Source of the DNA: CAJXZP01 sp041563475
Lineage (GTDB): Bacteria > Bacteroidota > Bacteroidia > Flavobacteriales_G > Salibacteraceae
Assembly (NCBI GenBank): GCA_041563475.1
Contig: JBFFMY010000007.1
Location: 9,317-73,316 of the forward strand
Length of the DNA: 64,000 bases
Reading direction: 5' to 3'
The translations under genes and the position numbers were made by a program. Position 1 is the stretch's first letter, and each line of letters begins with the position of its first letter. This document shows positions 27,888-37,947 of this stretch, one piece after another. The notes beneath the pieces are model-generated. The model was not told the origin of the DNA. It saw only the letters and a program-made list of their open reading frames with translations, and did not search any database.

Positions 27888-28427
27888 ATGAGACATAATA
27901 AATCGTTTAATCACTTAGGACGTAAAACAGGACACAGAAAGGCTATGCTTACAAATATGGCTGGTTCTTTAATAGAGCATAAGCGTATTACAACTACTGT
28001 TGCAAAAGCGAAAGCGTTGAAAGTGTTTGTTGAGCCAATTATTACAAAGGCGAAAGTGGATTCAATGCATACGCGTAGAACTGCTTTTAGATACCTAGGT
28101 AATAAACATGCTGTTACAGAATTGTTTGGAGTTATTGCTCCAAAAGTTGGAGAGCGTCCAGGAGGTTATACTCGTATCATTAAAACAGGTTTCCGTTTAG
28201 GTGATGCTGCAGAAATGTGTATGATTGAATTGGTTGATTTCAACGAAATCTACAACTCTGCTGCTAAAACTAAAAAGACACGTAGAAGAAGAGGCGTTGG
28301 TTCTACAGCTACTTCCGATGCACCTGTTGAAGAGGTTAAAGTAAAGAAAGAAAAGGCAGACGAAGCAGCTCCAGAAGCGGCTCCTAAAGCAGAAAAAAAA
28401 TCAGACGAAAATGATTCAAAAGCATAA
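27888..28427 (+). CDS. rplQ: 50S ribosomal protein L17 with a charged C-terminal extension
   Basis: 179 residues. The first 125 match L17 (MRHNKSFNHLGRKTGHRKAML). The remaining 50 or so are a Lys/Glu/Ala-rich low-complexity tail (EEVKVKKEKADEAAPEAAPK), absent from the roughly 120-residue E. coli protein. Tails of this kind occur in other Bacteroidota L17 as far as I recall. It closes the supercluster. Confidence 0.96.
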   Translation: MRHNKSFNHLGRKTGHRKAMLTNMAGSLIEHKRITTTVAKAKALKVFVEPIITKAKVDSMHTRRTAFRYLGNKHAVTELFGVIAPKVGERPGGYTRIIKTGFRLGDAAEMCMIELVDFNEIYNSAAKTKKTRRRRGVGSTATSDAPVEEVKVKKEKADEAAPEAAPKAEKKSDENDSKA

Positions 28428-28463
28428 TTGGCTATAGATGTTCGTTAGAATTTAAAAAATTAA

Positions 28464-28498
28464 AAAGGGCGGTGATTAATTCACCTCCCTTTTTTTTT
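28464..28498 (+). terminator. Rho-independent terminator of the ribosomal supercluster
   Basis: Stem of two blocks (aaaggg/cccttt and ggtga/tcacc with one internal mismatch) at 28464-28475 and 28481-28492, loop ttaat, followed by T9. It is the first clear terminator after rpsL. Confidence 0.85.
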
Positions 28499-28540
28499 GC
28501 TTTTAACTGTAGTTATAGGGAAAATTGAATTTGTGCGTTG

Positions 28541-28548
28541 TAAATTTG
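28541..28548 (+). promoter_or_regulatory. Candidate -7 element for carA
   Basis: TAAATTTG, a full TAnnTTTG match, lies between the rplQ terminator and carA, about 35 bases before the start. The -33 region is weak (no TTG at the standard distance). Confidence 0.45.
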
Positions 28549-28582
28549 TGCAACGATTTTGATAAAAAAAGAAAGTTTATTT

Positions 28583-29689
28583 ATGAAATTCATCGAGAAA
28601 AAACCTGCAGTTCTATTACTTCAAGATGGAACTGTATATCACGGAAAAGCAATAGGTTATACGGGTACCGCTACGGGGGAAATTGCCTTTAATACTGGTA
28701 TGACGGGTTACCAAGAAATTTTTACAGATCCATCATATTATGGACAAATGTTGGTTATGACCACTCCCCATATTGGTAATTATGGCGTGAATGATTCAGA
28801 AATTGAATCGGATCAAATTAACATAGCCGGTTTAATATGTAACAAATTTTCTGATATCTATTCTAGAGTAGCTGCCACTAGTTCTGTTCAAAAATATTTT
28901 GAAAAAAATAAGGTGGTTGGAATTTCAGATGTGGATACGCGACAGTTAGTTCGACACATTCGTCAAGCGGGTGCGATGAATTGTGTAGTTTCTACGGAAA
29001 CAACAAATATTGATGAGTTAAAAATGCTTTTGAAAGAAGTTCCATCAATGGAGGGCCTCGAATTGGCTTCAAAAGTTTCGTGTACTGAACCTTTTTATTT
29101 TGGGGATGAGAAATCAGACTTGAAAGTAGCAGTAATGGATTTTGGGGTTAAACGTACCATCTTACGGTGTTTATCGGATAGAGGATGTTACATGAAAGTG
29201 TTTCCTTATAATACCCCTTTTCAGGAAATGAAGGATTGGAACCCAAATGGATTTATGTTGTCTAATGGGCCTGGAGATCCATCCGCATTACCCGAAGTAA
29301 AAAATGTGGTGAATCAAATAATTGAAAGCAATACGCCAACGTTTGGAATTTGTTTAGGGCATCAAATCATGTCTTTAGCTAGTGGATTAAAAACGATTAA
29401 AATGCATAATGGTCATCGAGGGATTAATCATCCTGTGATGAATTTACAAACAGGCAAAGGAGAAATTACGTCTCAAAATCACGGGTTTGTAGTCGATATG
29501 GAGTTGGCTGAAAAGGCTGCTAATATTGAAATTACACATAAGCATTTAAATGATGGAACTTTAGCGGGTATTAAACGTACCGATAAAAATGCATTCTCTG
29601 TTCAATACCACCCGGAGGCATCAGCAGGGCCTCATGACTCTCGATATTTATTTGATGAGTTTGTAGATAGAATGAAAAAAAATCAATAA
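28583..29689 (+). CDS. carA: Carbamoyl-phosphate synthase small (glutaminase) chain
   Basis: 368 residues from ATG 28583. A TTG at 28559 would add eight non-conserved residues and begins close to the probable transcript start. The N-terminal domain (PAVLLLQDGTVYHGKAIG, NTGMTGYQEIFTDPSYYGQ) is followed by a class I glutamine amidotransferase with nucleophile Cys in GICLGHQIMSLA and the His/Glu pair in QYHPEASAGPHDS. It supplies ammonia to CarB for pyrimidine and arginine synthesis. carB is not in the window. It is 17 bases before eno. Confidence 0.96.
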   Translation: MKFIEKKPAVLLLQDGTVYHGKAIGYTGTATGEIAFNTGMTGYQEIFTDPSYYGQMLVMTTPHIGNYGVNDSEIESDQINIAGLICNKFSDIYSRVAATSSVQKYFEKNKVVGISDVDTRQLVRHIRQAGAMNCVVSTETTNIDELKMLLKEVPSMEGLELASKVSCTEPFYFGDEKSDLKVAVMDFGVKRTILRCLSDRGCYMKVFPYNTPFQEMKDWNPNGFMLSNGPGDPSALPEVKNVVNQIIESNTPTFGICLGHQIMSLASGLKTIKMHNGHRGINHPVMNLQTGKGEITSQNHGFVVDMELAEKAANIEITHKHLNDGTLAGIKRTDKNAFSVQYHPEASAGPHDSRYLFDEFVDRMKKNQ

Positions 29690-29706
29690 AAATAAAATCC
29701 ATTATA

Positions 29707-30993
29707 ATGAGCATAATCAGTAATATCCATGCAAGACAAGTTTTAGATTCACGCGGTAATCCCACCGTTGAAGTTGAAGTAACAACTACCCAAGGACTTA
29801 TTGGAAGGGCTATTGTTCCTTCTGGTGCATCAACAGGAATTCATGAGGCGGTTGAATTACGTGATAACGATAAAGGCGTTTACATGGGTAAGGGCGTTTT
29901 AAAGGCAGTTAACAATGTAAATACCGTTTTAAATGAACAATTGAATGGTAGTTACATTTTTGATCAATTGGCTATTGACCAAGCTATGCTTGATATTGAT
30001 GGAACAAAAAACAAAGGAAATATTGGTGCCAATGCAATTTTGGGAGTTTCGATGGCTGTTTCAAGAGTTGCAGCGGATACCTTAGGGATTCCATTGTATA
30101 AATATATTGGCGGAGTTAATGCTCACACGCTTCCCGTGCCTATGATGAATATATTGAATGGAGGATCCCATGCGGATAATAAAATTGACATTCAGGAATT
30201 TATGATTATGCCAGCTGGAGCACCTTCTTTTAGTGAAGGATTACGTTGGGGAACGGAGATTTTTCATCACTTGAAAGCGGTATTAAAGTCTAAAGGAATG
30301 TCCACAAATGTAGGGGATGAAGGGGGATTTGCGCCAAACTTATCCTCCAATGAAGAAGCCCTTGAAGTTATTATTCAAGCAATTGAAAAGGCTGGATACC
30401 GCCCAGGTGAGGATGTGTATTTAGCGTTGGATGCAGCATCATCTGAATTTTACGTTAAGGAGGAAGGAGTGTATCATTTACATAAATCATCTGGAGAGAA
30501 ATTAACTTCTGCCGAAATGATTGATTATTTTGATAATTGGGTGAAAAAGTATCCAATTGTTTCTATTGAAGATGGATTGGATGAAGATGATTGGGCAGGT
30601 TGGAAATTGATGACCCAAAAAATGGGCGACAGAATTCAATTAGTTGGTGATGATTTGTTTGTTACAAATACGGAAAGATTGAAAAGAGGAATTGATGAAA
30701 ATATTGCAAATTCAATTTTGGTTAAGGTAAATCAAATTGGTACCTTGTCAGAGACCATTGCCGCTGTAGAAATGGCGCACAGAAACTCTTACACATCTGT
30801 GATTAGCCATAGGTCAGGTGAAACTGAAGATACTACTATTGCCGATTTATCTGTGGCCTTAAATACGGGTCAAATAAAAACAGGTTCAGCTTCCCGTACG
30901 GATAGGATTGCGAAATACAACCAATTGTTACGCATTGAAGAGGAATTAGGAAAACAAGCTTTTTTTATGGGAAAAGGGCTTAAATTTTTATGA
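29707..30993 (+). CDS. eno: Enolase (phosphopyruvate hydratase)
   Basis: 428 residues converting 2-phosphoglycerate to PEP in the cytoplasm. Conserved landmarks are ARQVLDSRGNPTVEVEV, the acid/base Glu region VGDEGGFAPNLSSNEEAL, magnesium-site SIEDGLDEDDWAGW and LVGDDLFVTN, catalytic Lys in LVKVNQIGTLSE, and SHRSGETED. The 17-base spacing suggests co-transcription with carA. Confidence 0.98.
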   Translation: MSIISNIHARQVLDSRGNPTVEVEVTTTQGLIGRAIVPSGASTGIHEAVELRDNDKGVYMGKGVLKAVNNVNTVLNEQLNGSYIFDQLAIDQAMLDIDGTKNKGNIGANAILGVSMAVSRVAADTLGIPLYKYIGGVNAHTLPVPMMNILNGGSHADNKIDIQEFMIMPAGAPSFSEGLRWGTEIFHHLKAVLKSKGMSTNVGDEGGFAPNLSSNEEALEVIIQAIEKAGYRPGEDVYLALDAASSEFYVKEEGVYHLHKSSGEKLTSAEMIDYFDNWVKKYPIVSIEDGLDEDDWAGWKLMTQKMGDRIQLVGDDLFVTNTERLKRGIDENIANSILVKVNQIGTLSETIAAVEMAHRNSYTSVISHRSGETEDTTIADLSVALNTGQIKTGSASRTDRIAKYNQLLRIEEELGKQAFFMGKGLKFL

Positions 30994-31025
30994 TAATAGT
31001 GGTTTTATTGTACAACAATTGCTTG

Positions 31026-31033
31026 TACATTTG
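31026..31033 (+). promoter_or_regulatory. Candidate -7 element for citrate synthase
   Basis: TACATTTG in the 77-base gap between eno and gltA, about 38 bases before the ATG. TTG at 31008-31010 is 15 bases upstream, shorter than usual. Confidence 0.45.
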
Positions 31034-31070
31034 AAAGCAAGAGTGACTAATTAATTAAAAAGTAATACAG

Positions 31071-32357
31071 ATGTCAGATAAAGTAGAAATAAAATATAAT
31101 GGTAAAAGCTATGAGCTTCCAGTAATTGAAGGTACTGAAAACGAAAAGGCCATTGATATTGCCAAATTAAGATCCGAAACAGGGTTAGTGACGCTTGACT
31201 TTGGATATAAAAACACAGGTTCAACAATTAGTAAAATAACCTACCTGGATGGAGAAAATGGGGTATTAAGATACCGCGGATATAATATTGATGAATTAGC
31301 TGAAAAGGCAAGTTTCTTAGAAATTGCGTTTTTATTAATTTATGGAGAACTACCTAAAAAAGAAGAATTTGATGTTTGGGCAAAAGCCATTAAACATCAT
31401 ACACTAATTCATGAGGATTTTAGAAAAATATTCGAAGGATTTCCATCGAATGCGCATCCAATGGGAGTGCTTTCTTCTATGGTTACTAGTTTAACAGCTT
31501 TTTATCCAGACTCTTTAGATCCAAATAGATCTATGGATGAAGTTAATTTGAGTATTATTCGATTATTAGCGAAGTTGCCAACAATGGCTGCCTGGTCGTA
31601 TAAAAATGAGAAAGGACATCCTGTAATGTACCCGAATAATAAATTAGAGTACGTAGATAATTTCCTATACATGATGTTTTCTCTGCCTACAGATGATTAT
31701 AAAGTAAATCCTGTGGTATCGAAAGCATTGAATAAATTATTGATTCTTCATGCGGATCATGAACAAAACTGTTCCGCTTCAACGGTACGTTTAGTTGGAT
31801 CTTCTCATGCAAGTTTATATGTGTCTATTTCTGCTGGTATTAACGCGCTTTGGGGACCACTTCATGGTGGAGCTAACCAAGCGGTAATTGAAATGTTGGA
31901 AGCCATTCAAAGAGATGGTGGAGATACAGAGAAATTTATTGCGAAAGCAAAAGATAAAGATGATCCTTTCCGTTTAATGGGATTTGGACATAGAGTATAC
32001 AAAAATTTTGATCCACGTGCGAGAATTTTAAAAGCTGCAGCGGATGATGTTTTAGAAGCAATGGGCGTAACCGATCCAATTTTGGGAATTGCTAAAAAAT
32101 TAGAGAAACATGCGTTAGAAGATGAATATTTCGTTGAACGTAAATTGTATCCTAACGTAGATTTTTACTCTGGAATTATTTACAGAGCTTTAGGAATTCC
32201 TACAGAAATGTTCACAGTAATGTTTGCTTTAGGTCGTTTACCTGGATGGATTGCGCAATGGTTAGAGAATAGACAAAATAACGAACCAATTGGTCGTCCA
32301 CGTCAAATCTATACTGGAGAGAATTCAAGACCTTACGTTGAAATGAAAAAAAGATAA
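31071..32357 (+). CDS. gltA: Citrate synthase (type II)
   Basis: 428 residues, hexameric-type length. It condenses oxaloacetate with acetyl-CoA at the TCA entry. Active-site segments: LHADHEQNCSASTVRLVGSS, WGPLHGGANQAVIEML (His), GFGHRVYKNFDPRA (His) and the Asp in YPNVDFYSGI. The N-terminal beta-rich domain (LRSETGLVTLDFGYKNTGS) is typical of Gram-negative type II enzymes. Confidence 0.97.
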   Translation: MSDKVEIKYNGKSYELPVIEGTENEKAIDIAKLRSETGLVTLDFGYKNTGSTISKITYLDGENGVLRYRGYNIDELAEKASFLEIAFLLIYGELPKKEEFDVWAKAIKHHTLIHEDFRKIFEGFPSNAHPMGVLSSMVTSLTAFYPDSLDPNRSMDEVNLSIIRLLAKLPTMAAWSYKNEKGHPVMYPNNKLEYVDNFLYMMFSLPTDDYKVNPVVSKALNKLLILHADHEQNCSASTVRLVGSSHASLYVSISAGINALWGPLHGGANQAVIEMLEAIQRDGGDTEKFIAKAKDKDDPFRLMGFGHRVYKNFDPRARILKAAADDVLEAMGVTDPILGIAKKLEKHALEDEYFVERKLYPNVDFYSGIIYRALGIPTEMFTVMFALGRLPGWIAQWLENRQNNEPIGRPRQIYTGENSRPYVEMKKR

Positions 32358-32374
32358 TAGAACTTATCGAATAG

Positions 32375-32418
32375 AAAAGAGCCCCATTCGTCATTTGTCG
32401 AATGGGGCTCTTTTGTGT
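32375..32418 (+). terminator. Rho-independent terminator after gltA
   Basis: Perfect 16-bp stem (32375-32390, aaaagagccccattcg, with 32399-32414), 8-base loop, T-rich 3' side. Sixteen bases of it (32378-32393) recur identically in the terminator at 38077-38092. Confidence 0.9.
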
Positions 32419-32537
32419 TAATACTAAACTTAAATGTAGGGATCCTGAACTTTAACCTTTTATAAATCTAGAAATACAGCTTACTAAATGTTCATTTCTA
32501 TTGAGTCAAGCTTGGATAAGATTAACGGTTTGCCATA

Positions 32538-32568
32538 TTGCAAGAATTAATTATAATGTGTAAATTTA
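32538..32568 (+). promoter_or_regulatory. Candidate promoter of the phase-variable propeller locus
   Basis: TTG at 32538-32540, 20-base spacer, then TAAATTTA at 32561-32568 (last consensus G replaced by A). This would give a leader of about 55 bases to ATG 32629. A second weaker option is TTTG at 32588-32591 with TAACTTTA at 32608-32615, but it leaves almost no leader. Confidence 0.35.
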
Positions 32569-32628
32569 AGGATACCTTAAAGGAGACTTTGTTAGTTTCC
32601 CATTTTTTAACTTTATATACTATATATT

Positions 32629-35600
32629 ATGAGAACATTTAAATCTCTCTCTCTCTAGTTTTACTAGGATTCACGTTTAATGGCTATTGCCAAACAATAG
32701 AGGTCTTTGAGGTCTGGAATACCAAAGAAGGCACGCAAAATAATTTCACTAAATCTGTTACAAAAACTGACCCGCAAAAGAATGTATATGTGGCAGGTGC
32801 AACTATTAATGTATCGGGAAATTACGATATTCTGCTAAAAAAGTATGCTCCAACTGGTCAGTTAGTTTGGACCGTTCAATTTGATGGTGCTGGAAATGGA
32901 GATGATTACGCAGGCGATATAATTATTGATGCATCTCAGAATGTGTTTTTAACTGGCTCAAGTTACTATTCAAGTACTAGGATTAATGATTTAGTCATTT
33001 TAAAAATAGCCACTAATGGTGTTGTTTCTTGGTCTAAGTATCATGATGGAAATAACCTAGATGACGCAGGAACAGCCTTAACCTTTGATGATATGGGTAA
33101 TGTTTGCGTTTCCGGTACTACCATGAATTCAACTACAAATTCTGATTTTTTAATAAAAAGTTATGATTATTCAGGAAACGTAAATTGGAGTACGACATGG
33201 AATTACATTAATTTAATAGATATTTCGAATAACATTAATTTTGCAAACGGAGAGCTTCTTGTAAGCGGTGGAGCTGAAACTGGTGGCGGTGCTTGGGATA
33301 TTGCGTTGGTAACTTTAGATCCAACTTCTGGTTCTTATATCAACTCATCTATAACAGGTGGAACGGGTAGCGGGGTAGATGAAATTACCGACATTGAAGT
33401 TGATGGTAACGGATTCTATTATGTGTGTGGTACAATTGTGAATACTTCCACAGGAAATGACTTCTACCTAATGAAATTAGACTCAGATTTAGTTGTTTTG
33501 TGGAGCCAAAGCTTTAACAGTGCAGGCTCTATGTCTGACGAAGCTAAGGGAATTGGCCTAGATGATAATGGAAATATTTATGTAACCGGATATTCAGAAG
33601 CGGCAACTGGTGGAACAATGTTTCAAACGTTGAAATATACCAATAACGGTACTTTTACTTGGCAACAATCTTTCCAGTCGCAAGTTAACGCTATTGATGA
33701 AGCTAACGATGTTGTATTATTAAACAACAACCCGGTAATTACAGGAACAATTTCTAATGATTTAGGAACAGATATTTATTCTATTAAGTATGATGCACTT
33801 GGAAATATTATTTGGCAAATTGGTTTTAATGATCAGCTTAATGGGAGCAATTACGCCAACGACATTGCAGTTGACATTAATGACAATATTATAATTAATG
33901 GAACCACCGAGCTTAACAATATATATACTAATTTGAATATAAAATACAGTGAAAAAGAAATATATGCGGATGCTAACCTTCCGTATGCTAGCGGTATGTA
34001 TTCAATAATTAAGAATAACGGACAAATACTTGGAACCGATGCTTTACCTGCAAACAATGTTGATTTTATGATAAATAATTTGCCATATTCTGTATTTTTA
34101 GGTCAAGGAGTATTACATTATTCGTATTTAATTGAGGGTGATACTTTAACTCCCGACACCATTAATAGAGTGGATATTAAATTTCAATCTACGGCAGAAA
34201 CTGGTACAGCTGCAAAACCTGAACCAATAGATATACGGTCAGAGTTTAGCAACTATTATTTGGAGCATTTACCCGAAGGTAGAGAACGAGTACCTCATTT
34301 TAACAAGGTTTATTACAATGAAGTGCAAGCGGGTAAAGATTTAATGGTAACCACTAATGCCATGGGTATGTCATATAATTTTGTAGTTAAACCAGGAGTA
34401 ACGAACGCTGTAACATTCTATGTTTATGGCCAAAGCAACATTTCAATAGATACGCATGGAGATCTTATTATATCTTCCTCTTTGGGTGATATTGTTTTAC
34501 CCAAACCAGTTGCACATGAAAGAGATGCGAATGGTAATGACATTTCTTTAGGCTGGGCTCCAACGTATTCTGTTCAGGGGAATAAGGTGACAATCAATAC
34601 ATCCTCTTACAATACATCAAATAGCTTAATCATAAACATTCAAAGCTCGCCTTCAACGTTGCCTACTTTTACAGGCTTATGTTGGGGATCTTATCTTGGA
34701 GGAAACCAGAGTGAAGAAGCTTTAGCCACCCATGTTGACAATGTAGGAAATCACTTCGTAAGCGGGTATACTTCAAGTTCAAATAACACTTTTCCTATTT
34801 ATAATGCCGCTCAGCAAATTACCACTGGAAAATCTTCTTTTGTTTCAAAGTTTGATAAAGGGGGAAATAGTTTTATCAAACATGAGCTACGATGGAGCAC
34901 CTATTTTGGCAACGGAGAAGCCTCTACTGCTTATGATGTAAAGACAAACTCTAATGGGGATGTATATATATGCGGTGGATCTGAGTGGATTCAAACAAAG
35001 ATTCAAATCGGGGCTACTAACAATAGTGCCTCAACTGCAACAGGCACGAATCACAATGCATACATAGCAAAATTTAACTCTAACAGTGGAAATGTTGATT
35101 GGGCCACGTATTTTGGGGATGCTGGCAATGAAGACTTTTTTTCTATGGCGTTTGATGGTGATGATAACTTGTATCTTGGTGGAATGGGATATGGAGGAAA
35201 TTATACGGCTAACCTATCTGGAGCATATAACCAAAGCTATACTACCGCAACAAGCAGTGATGGATTATTAGCCAAGTTTAATAGCTCTGACGCATTGGTG
35301 TGGTGTACATTTTATGGAGGGAATTCAACCGATCATATTGCATCTGTTGAAATAGATGGAAATAATAATGTGGTAATTGCTGGTTTAACAGTTAGTACCA
35401 ATTTACCAGTTTTTGATGCCAATACGAGCAGTTCATTAGATTATTATAAGCCTAGTTTAACTGGAAGTAATGATGTCTTTATTGTCAAATTTAACAGCGC
35501 AGGGGTTCGCCAATGGGGTACATATTTTGGCGGTGATGACACAGATTGGGGTTGTTGTGGTTATTCAAAAAATATGTTAGCCTTTGATAACAATAATAAT

Positions 35601-36494
35601 TTATATATAGTGGGAACGACAGAAAGTGATAATTTAAGTGAAAATTTCCCAATACAAGCGACTGGCTATACTGGATATTCTTTTAACGATAATACTTTTG
35701 CTGGAACGGATGGCTTCATTACCCGATTTAACCCATCTTTCCAATTAGATTGGAGTACTTATGTAAGTGTAAATGGGGGCACACAATTAACCGCAATAGA
35801 TATTGACGATGTTGGAAAAATATTTATTGGAGGGTCTACTCGTGATGCAGGATTGGGGTTTATTCAATCAAACAATCTTTATTATCAATCATCTATTAAG
35901 GTAAGCCCTTCTTCTCTTACTTTTCAAGATGCATTTATAATGGCTATGGACTACGATCATTTTTTAACATGGATGACTCCAATTGGTGGACTCGTAAGTG
36001 CGGGTTGGTCTTATGGGGAGGAAATTTTAGACCTTGAAATCTCTGGTAGCACAGAGCTATTTGTTTCTGGCAGAACTACTTCAGATGGTGGATCTCCATA
36101 TTCAGCAAATGATAATTTTCCTACATTTGATTACGACCAAAATAGTACCTCAGATTATTATGTGTATCAAAACCAAGGGCCTTACAATGACGGGTTTATT
36201 ATTTCATTTTGTGTTGAAAGTCTTATTTATACTTCGGTTGATGACTCTCCTTCACTGAACAATGACCTGACCATTTACCCAAACCCTGCAAAAAACCAAT
36301 TAAATATACGTGCTAATAGCAGCGAAATTCAAAGCATAGAGATATATGACATTATAGGTAAACTCATAAAATCAATAAATACACAATTTAGAAAATTCAT
36401 TGTAGTTGATATATCTTTATTAGTTCCAGGAACATACACCATATCCGTGCAAACTAAAAATAATACAATCCATGAAAAATTTATTAAGCAATAA
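32629..36494 (+). CDS. T9SS-secreted SBBP/DUF7948-like beta-propeller protein, start out of frame through a TC repeat
   Basis: The long open frame is uninterrupted from 32655 to 36494, but its only in-frame early start is a GTG at 32790 that gives no signal peptide. ATG 32629 opens MRTFKSLSL then hits TAG at 32656 because of the TC tract. Removing one TC unit joins it to the long frame and yields the signal MRTFKSLSLVLLGFTF with a GYC-Q cleavage region. Counting from the GTG, residues 1-390 are SBBP-type propeller repeats (WxxxFxGxGxDDYAxDI, DDNGNIYVTG), about 390-617 resemble DUF7948 (YNFVVKPGVTNAVTFYVYG), about 620-1145 are more SBBP blades, and 1155-1234 is a T9SS type A sorting domain (LTIYPNPAKNQLNI). 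It is probably extracellular. The last 23 bases overlap the next gene. Confidence 0.85.
32644..32656 (+). repeat. Dinucleotide tract (TC)6T within the signal-peptide codons
   Basis: Thirteen bases of alternating T and C lie directly after codon 5 of the gene at 32629. A change of -2 or +4 bases restores the reading frame. This is the layout of slipped-strand phase-variation switches. Confidence 0.9.
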
Positions 36495-37947
36495 TTTACA
36501 GTACCTAAACAGACTATTTTTTATTGGGTTATTATTTCCTTTTGGCGTTTTTTCTCAATTTGCAAATTCAGATTGGGATACAATTCCATTTCCTTATGGT
36601 ACCCAAGGGGTCGGGATAGAATTAATTATTCCTGATCCTTCCAATACAAGTTTAGTTATTGGTGGAGGGGGTCTATCTGGCTCTAATCCTTCGGGTAATT
36701 ACTTATTGAAATATGAGAATAACACTGTACAACCATTGGGTGAATTTGATAATAAAATTTGGGGTGCAACTTATTATCATGGTGAATTAATTGTGGGTGG
36801 CGGTTTTGAGAATGTCAGTGGTGTTCCTGTAACGTCCTTAGCCAAATACAATGGGCAGAATTGGTCGCCATTTGGAGAGTTTATATTTGATAGTTTAAAC
36901 CAAGGTCTCGTGTCTGATGTAATAGTAATTGAAGATACACTATATGCGGTTGGCGGTTTTAATATGGTCGATGGGGATTCCATCGGCTCTGCGGCACGTT
37001 TAGTTAATGGAAAATGGGAGTCTGTATATGGTTCTCCATTTGGAGAAGGTTCAGTGCGTATTATCTGTAAATATAAAGAACATTTATATGTTGGGGGTAA
37101 TATGGGTATTATATATGATGGCACCATTTATAGCGATATTGCCATGTATAAAAACGGAGAATGGCAGCCTGTTGGCCCACCATATTTAGGAGGAGGTTTC
37201 ACACATATTAAAGATATGACTGTTTACAATGACGAATTGTATGTTTTGGGATGGATACAAAAAAATGATGGCAATGTTGGTAATGGTATTCAAAAATGGG
37301 ATGGTACTCAATGGAGTGAAGTTGGTACTGGATTACAATCGGTTAACCCTGGTTATGGAACTGTTCAACCCTTTGATATGGAGGTGCATGATGGTAAATT
37401 ATATGTAGTTGGCGGTTTTTATTTTGCTGGGGATGTTCCTGCCCGTTTTGTAGCCTCCTGGGATGGGAGCCAATGGTGTTCCATGAATACTTCTGTTTTT
37501 AGTATACATAGTCCTACAGGTTTTAATGGAATAGGTTTTTTAAATGATACTTTGTTTTGCGGATTTTCTGGGAGAATAATTGAAGGAAATGATTCCGCAT
37601 TTTATCAGGGAGTTGTAAAAGCTCCCCTTAATTTAGTTTCAGATACTTGTAGTATTGATTTTACTACCGGTGTTGAAGAGCCAAACAGTTCTGAAAATGG
37701 TATTAGGGTTTATCCTAATCCAGCGACAAATGTTGTTAAGGTTTCGTTAGTTAATGCTAATGTTAGGTTAATTAAGTTGGAATTGGTTAGTACTAACGGA
37801 CAAATCATTTTTGTCAAGAAAATGGAGGGGAAAGACAAAGTAAGTTCTACCATTGAGCTAAATCAAATTGCGGCAGGCATTTATATTTTAAATGCAACTA
37901 GTAGTTCGGGAGAGGTGTTTCAAGATATAGTAGTGGTTCAGAGGTAG
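36472..37947 (+). CDS. T9SS-secreted kelch-like beta-propeller protein
   Basis: 491 residues. An N-terminal signal peptide (hydrophobic LFFIGLLFPFGVFSQ, cleavage near residue 29) is followed by propeller repeats of the form LAKYNGQNWSPFG, ARLVNGKWESV, IQKWDGTQWSEVGTG and VASWDGSQWCSM, interleaved with LYVxGxF blades. A type A sorting domain ends it (IRVYPNPATNVVKVSL, then ATSSSGEVFQDIVVVQR). Its ATG lies 23 bases inside the end of the preceding gene in another frame, so translation is likely coupled and expression may follow the upstream switch. No enzyme motif is seen; ligand unknown. Confidence 0.85.
   Translation: MKNLLSNNLQYLNRLFFIGLLFPFGVFSQFANSDWDTIPFPYGTQGVGIELIIPDPSNTSLVIGGGGLSGSNPSGNYLLKYENNTVQPLGEFDNKIWGATYYHGELIVGGGFENVSGVPVTSLAKYNGQNWSPFGEFIFDSLNQGLVSDVIVIEDTLYAVGGFNMVDGDSIGSAARLVNGKWESVYGSPFGEGSVRIICKYKEHLYVGGNMGIIYDGTIYSDIAMYKNGEWQPVGPPYLGGGFTHIKDMTVYNDELYVLGWIQKNDGNVGNGIQKWDGTQWSEVGTGLQSVNPGYGTVQPFDMEVHDGKLYVVGGFYFAGDVPARFVASWDGSQWCSMNTSVFSIHSPTGFNGIGFLNDTLFCGFSGRIIEGNDSAFYQGVVKAPLNLVSDTCSIDFTTGVEEPNSSENGIRVYPNPATNVVKVSLVNANVRLIKLELVSTNGQIIFVKKMEGKDKVSSTIELNQIAAGIYILNATSSSGEVFQDIVVVQR

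Noticed and set aside
32790..36494. GTG at 32790 as the true start of the propeller gene
   Set aside because: It would remove any signal peptide from a protein that has a T9SS sorting domain, while the coding frame continues upstream into a signal-like sequence.
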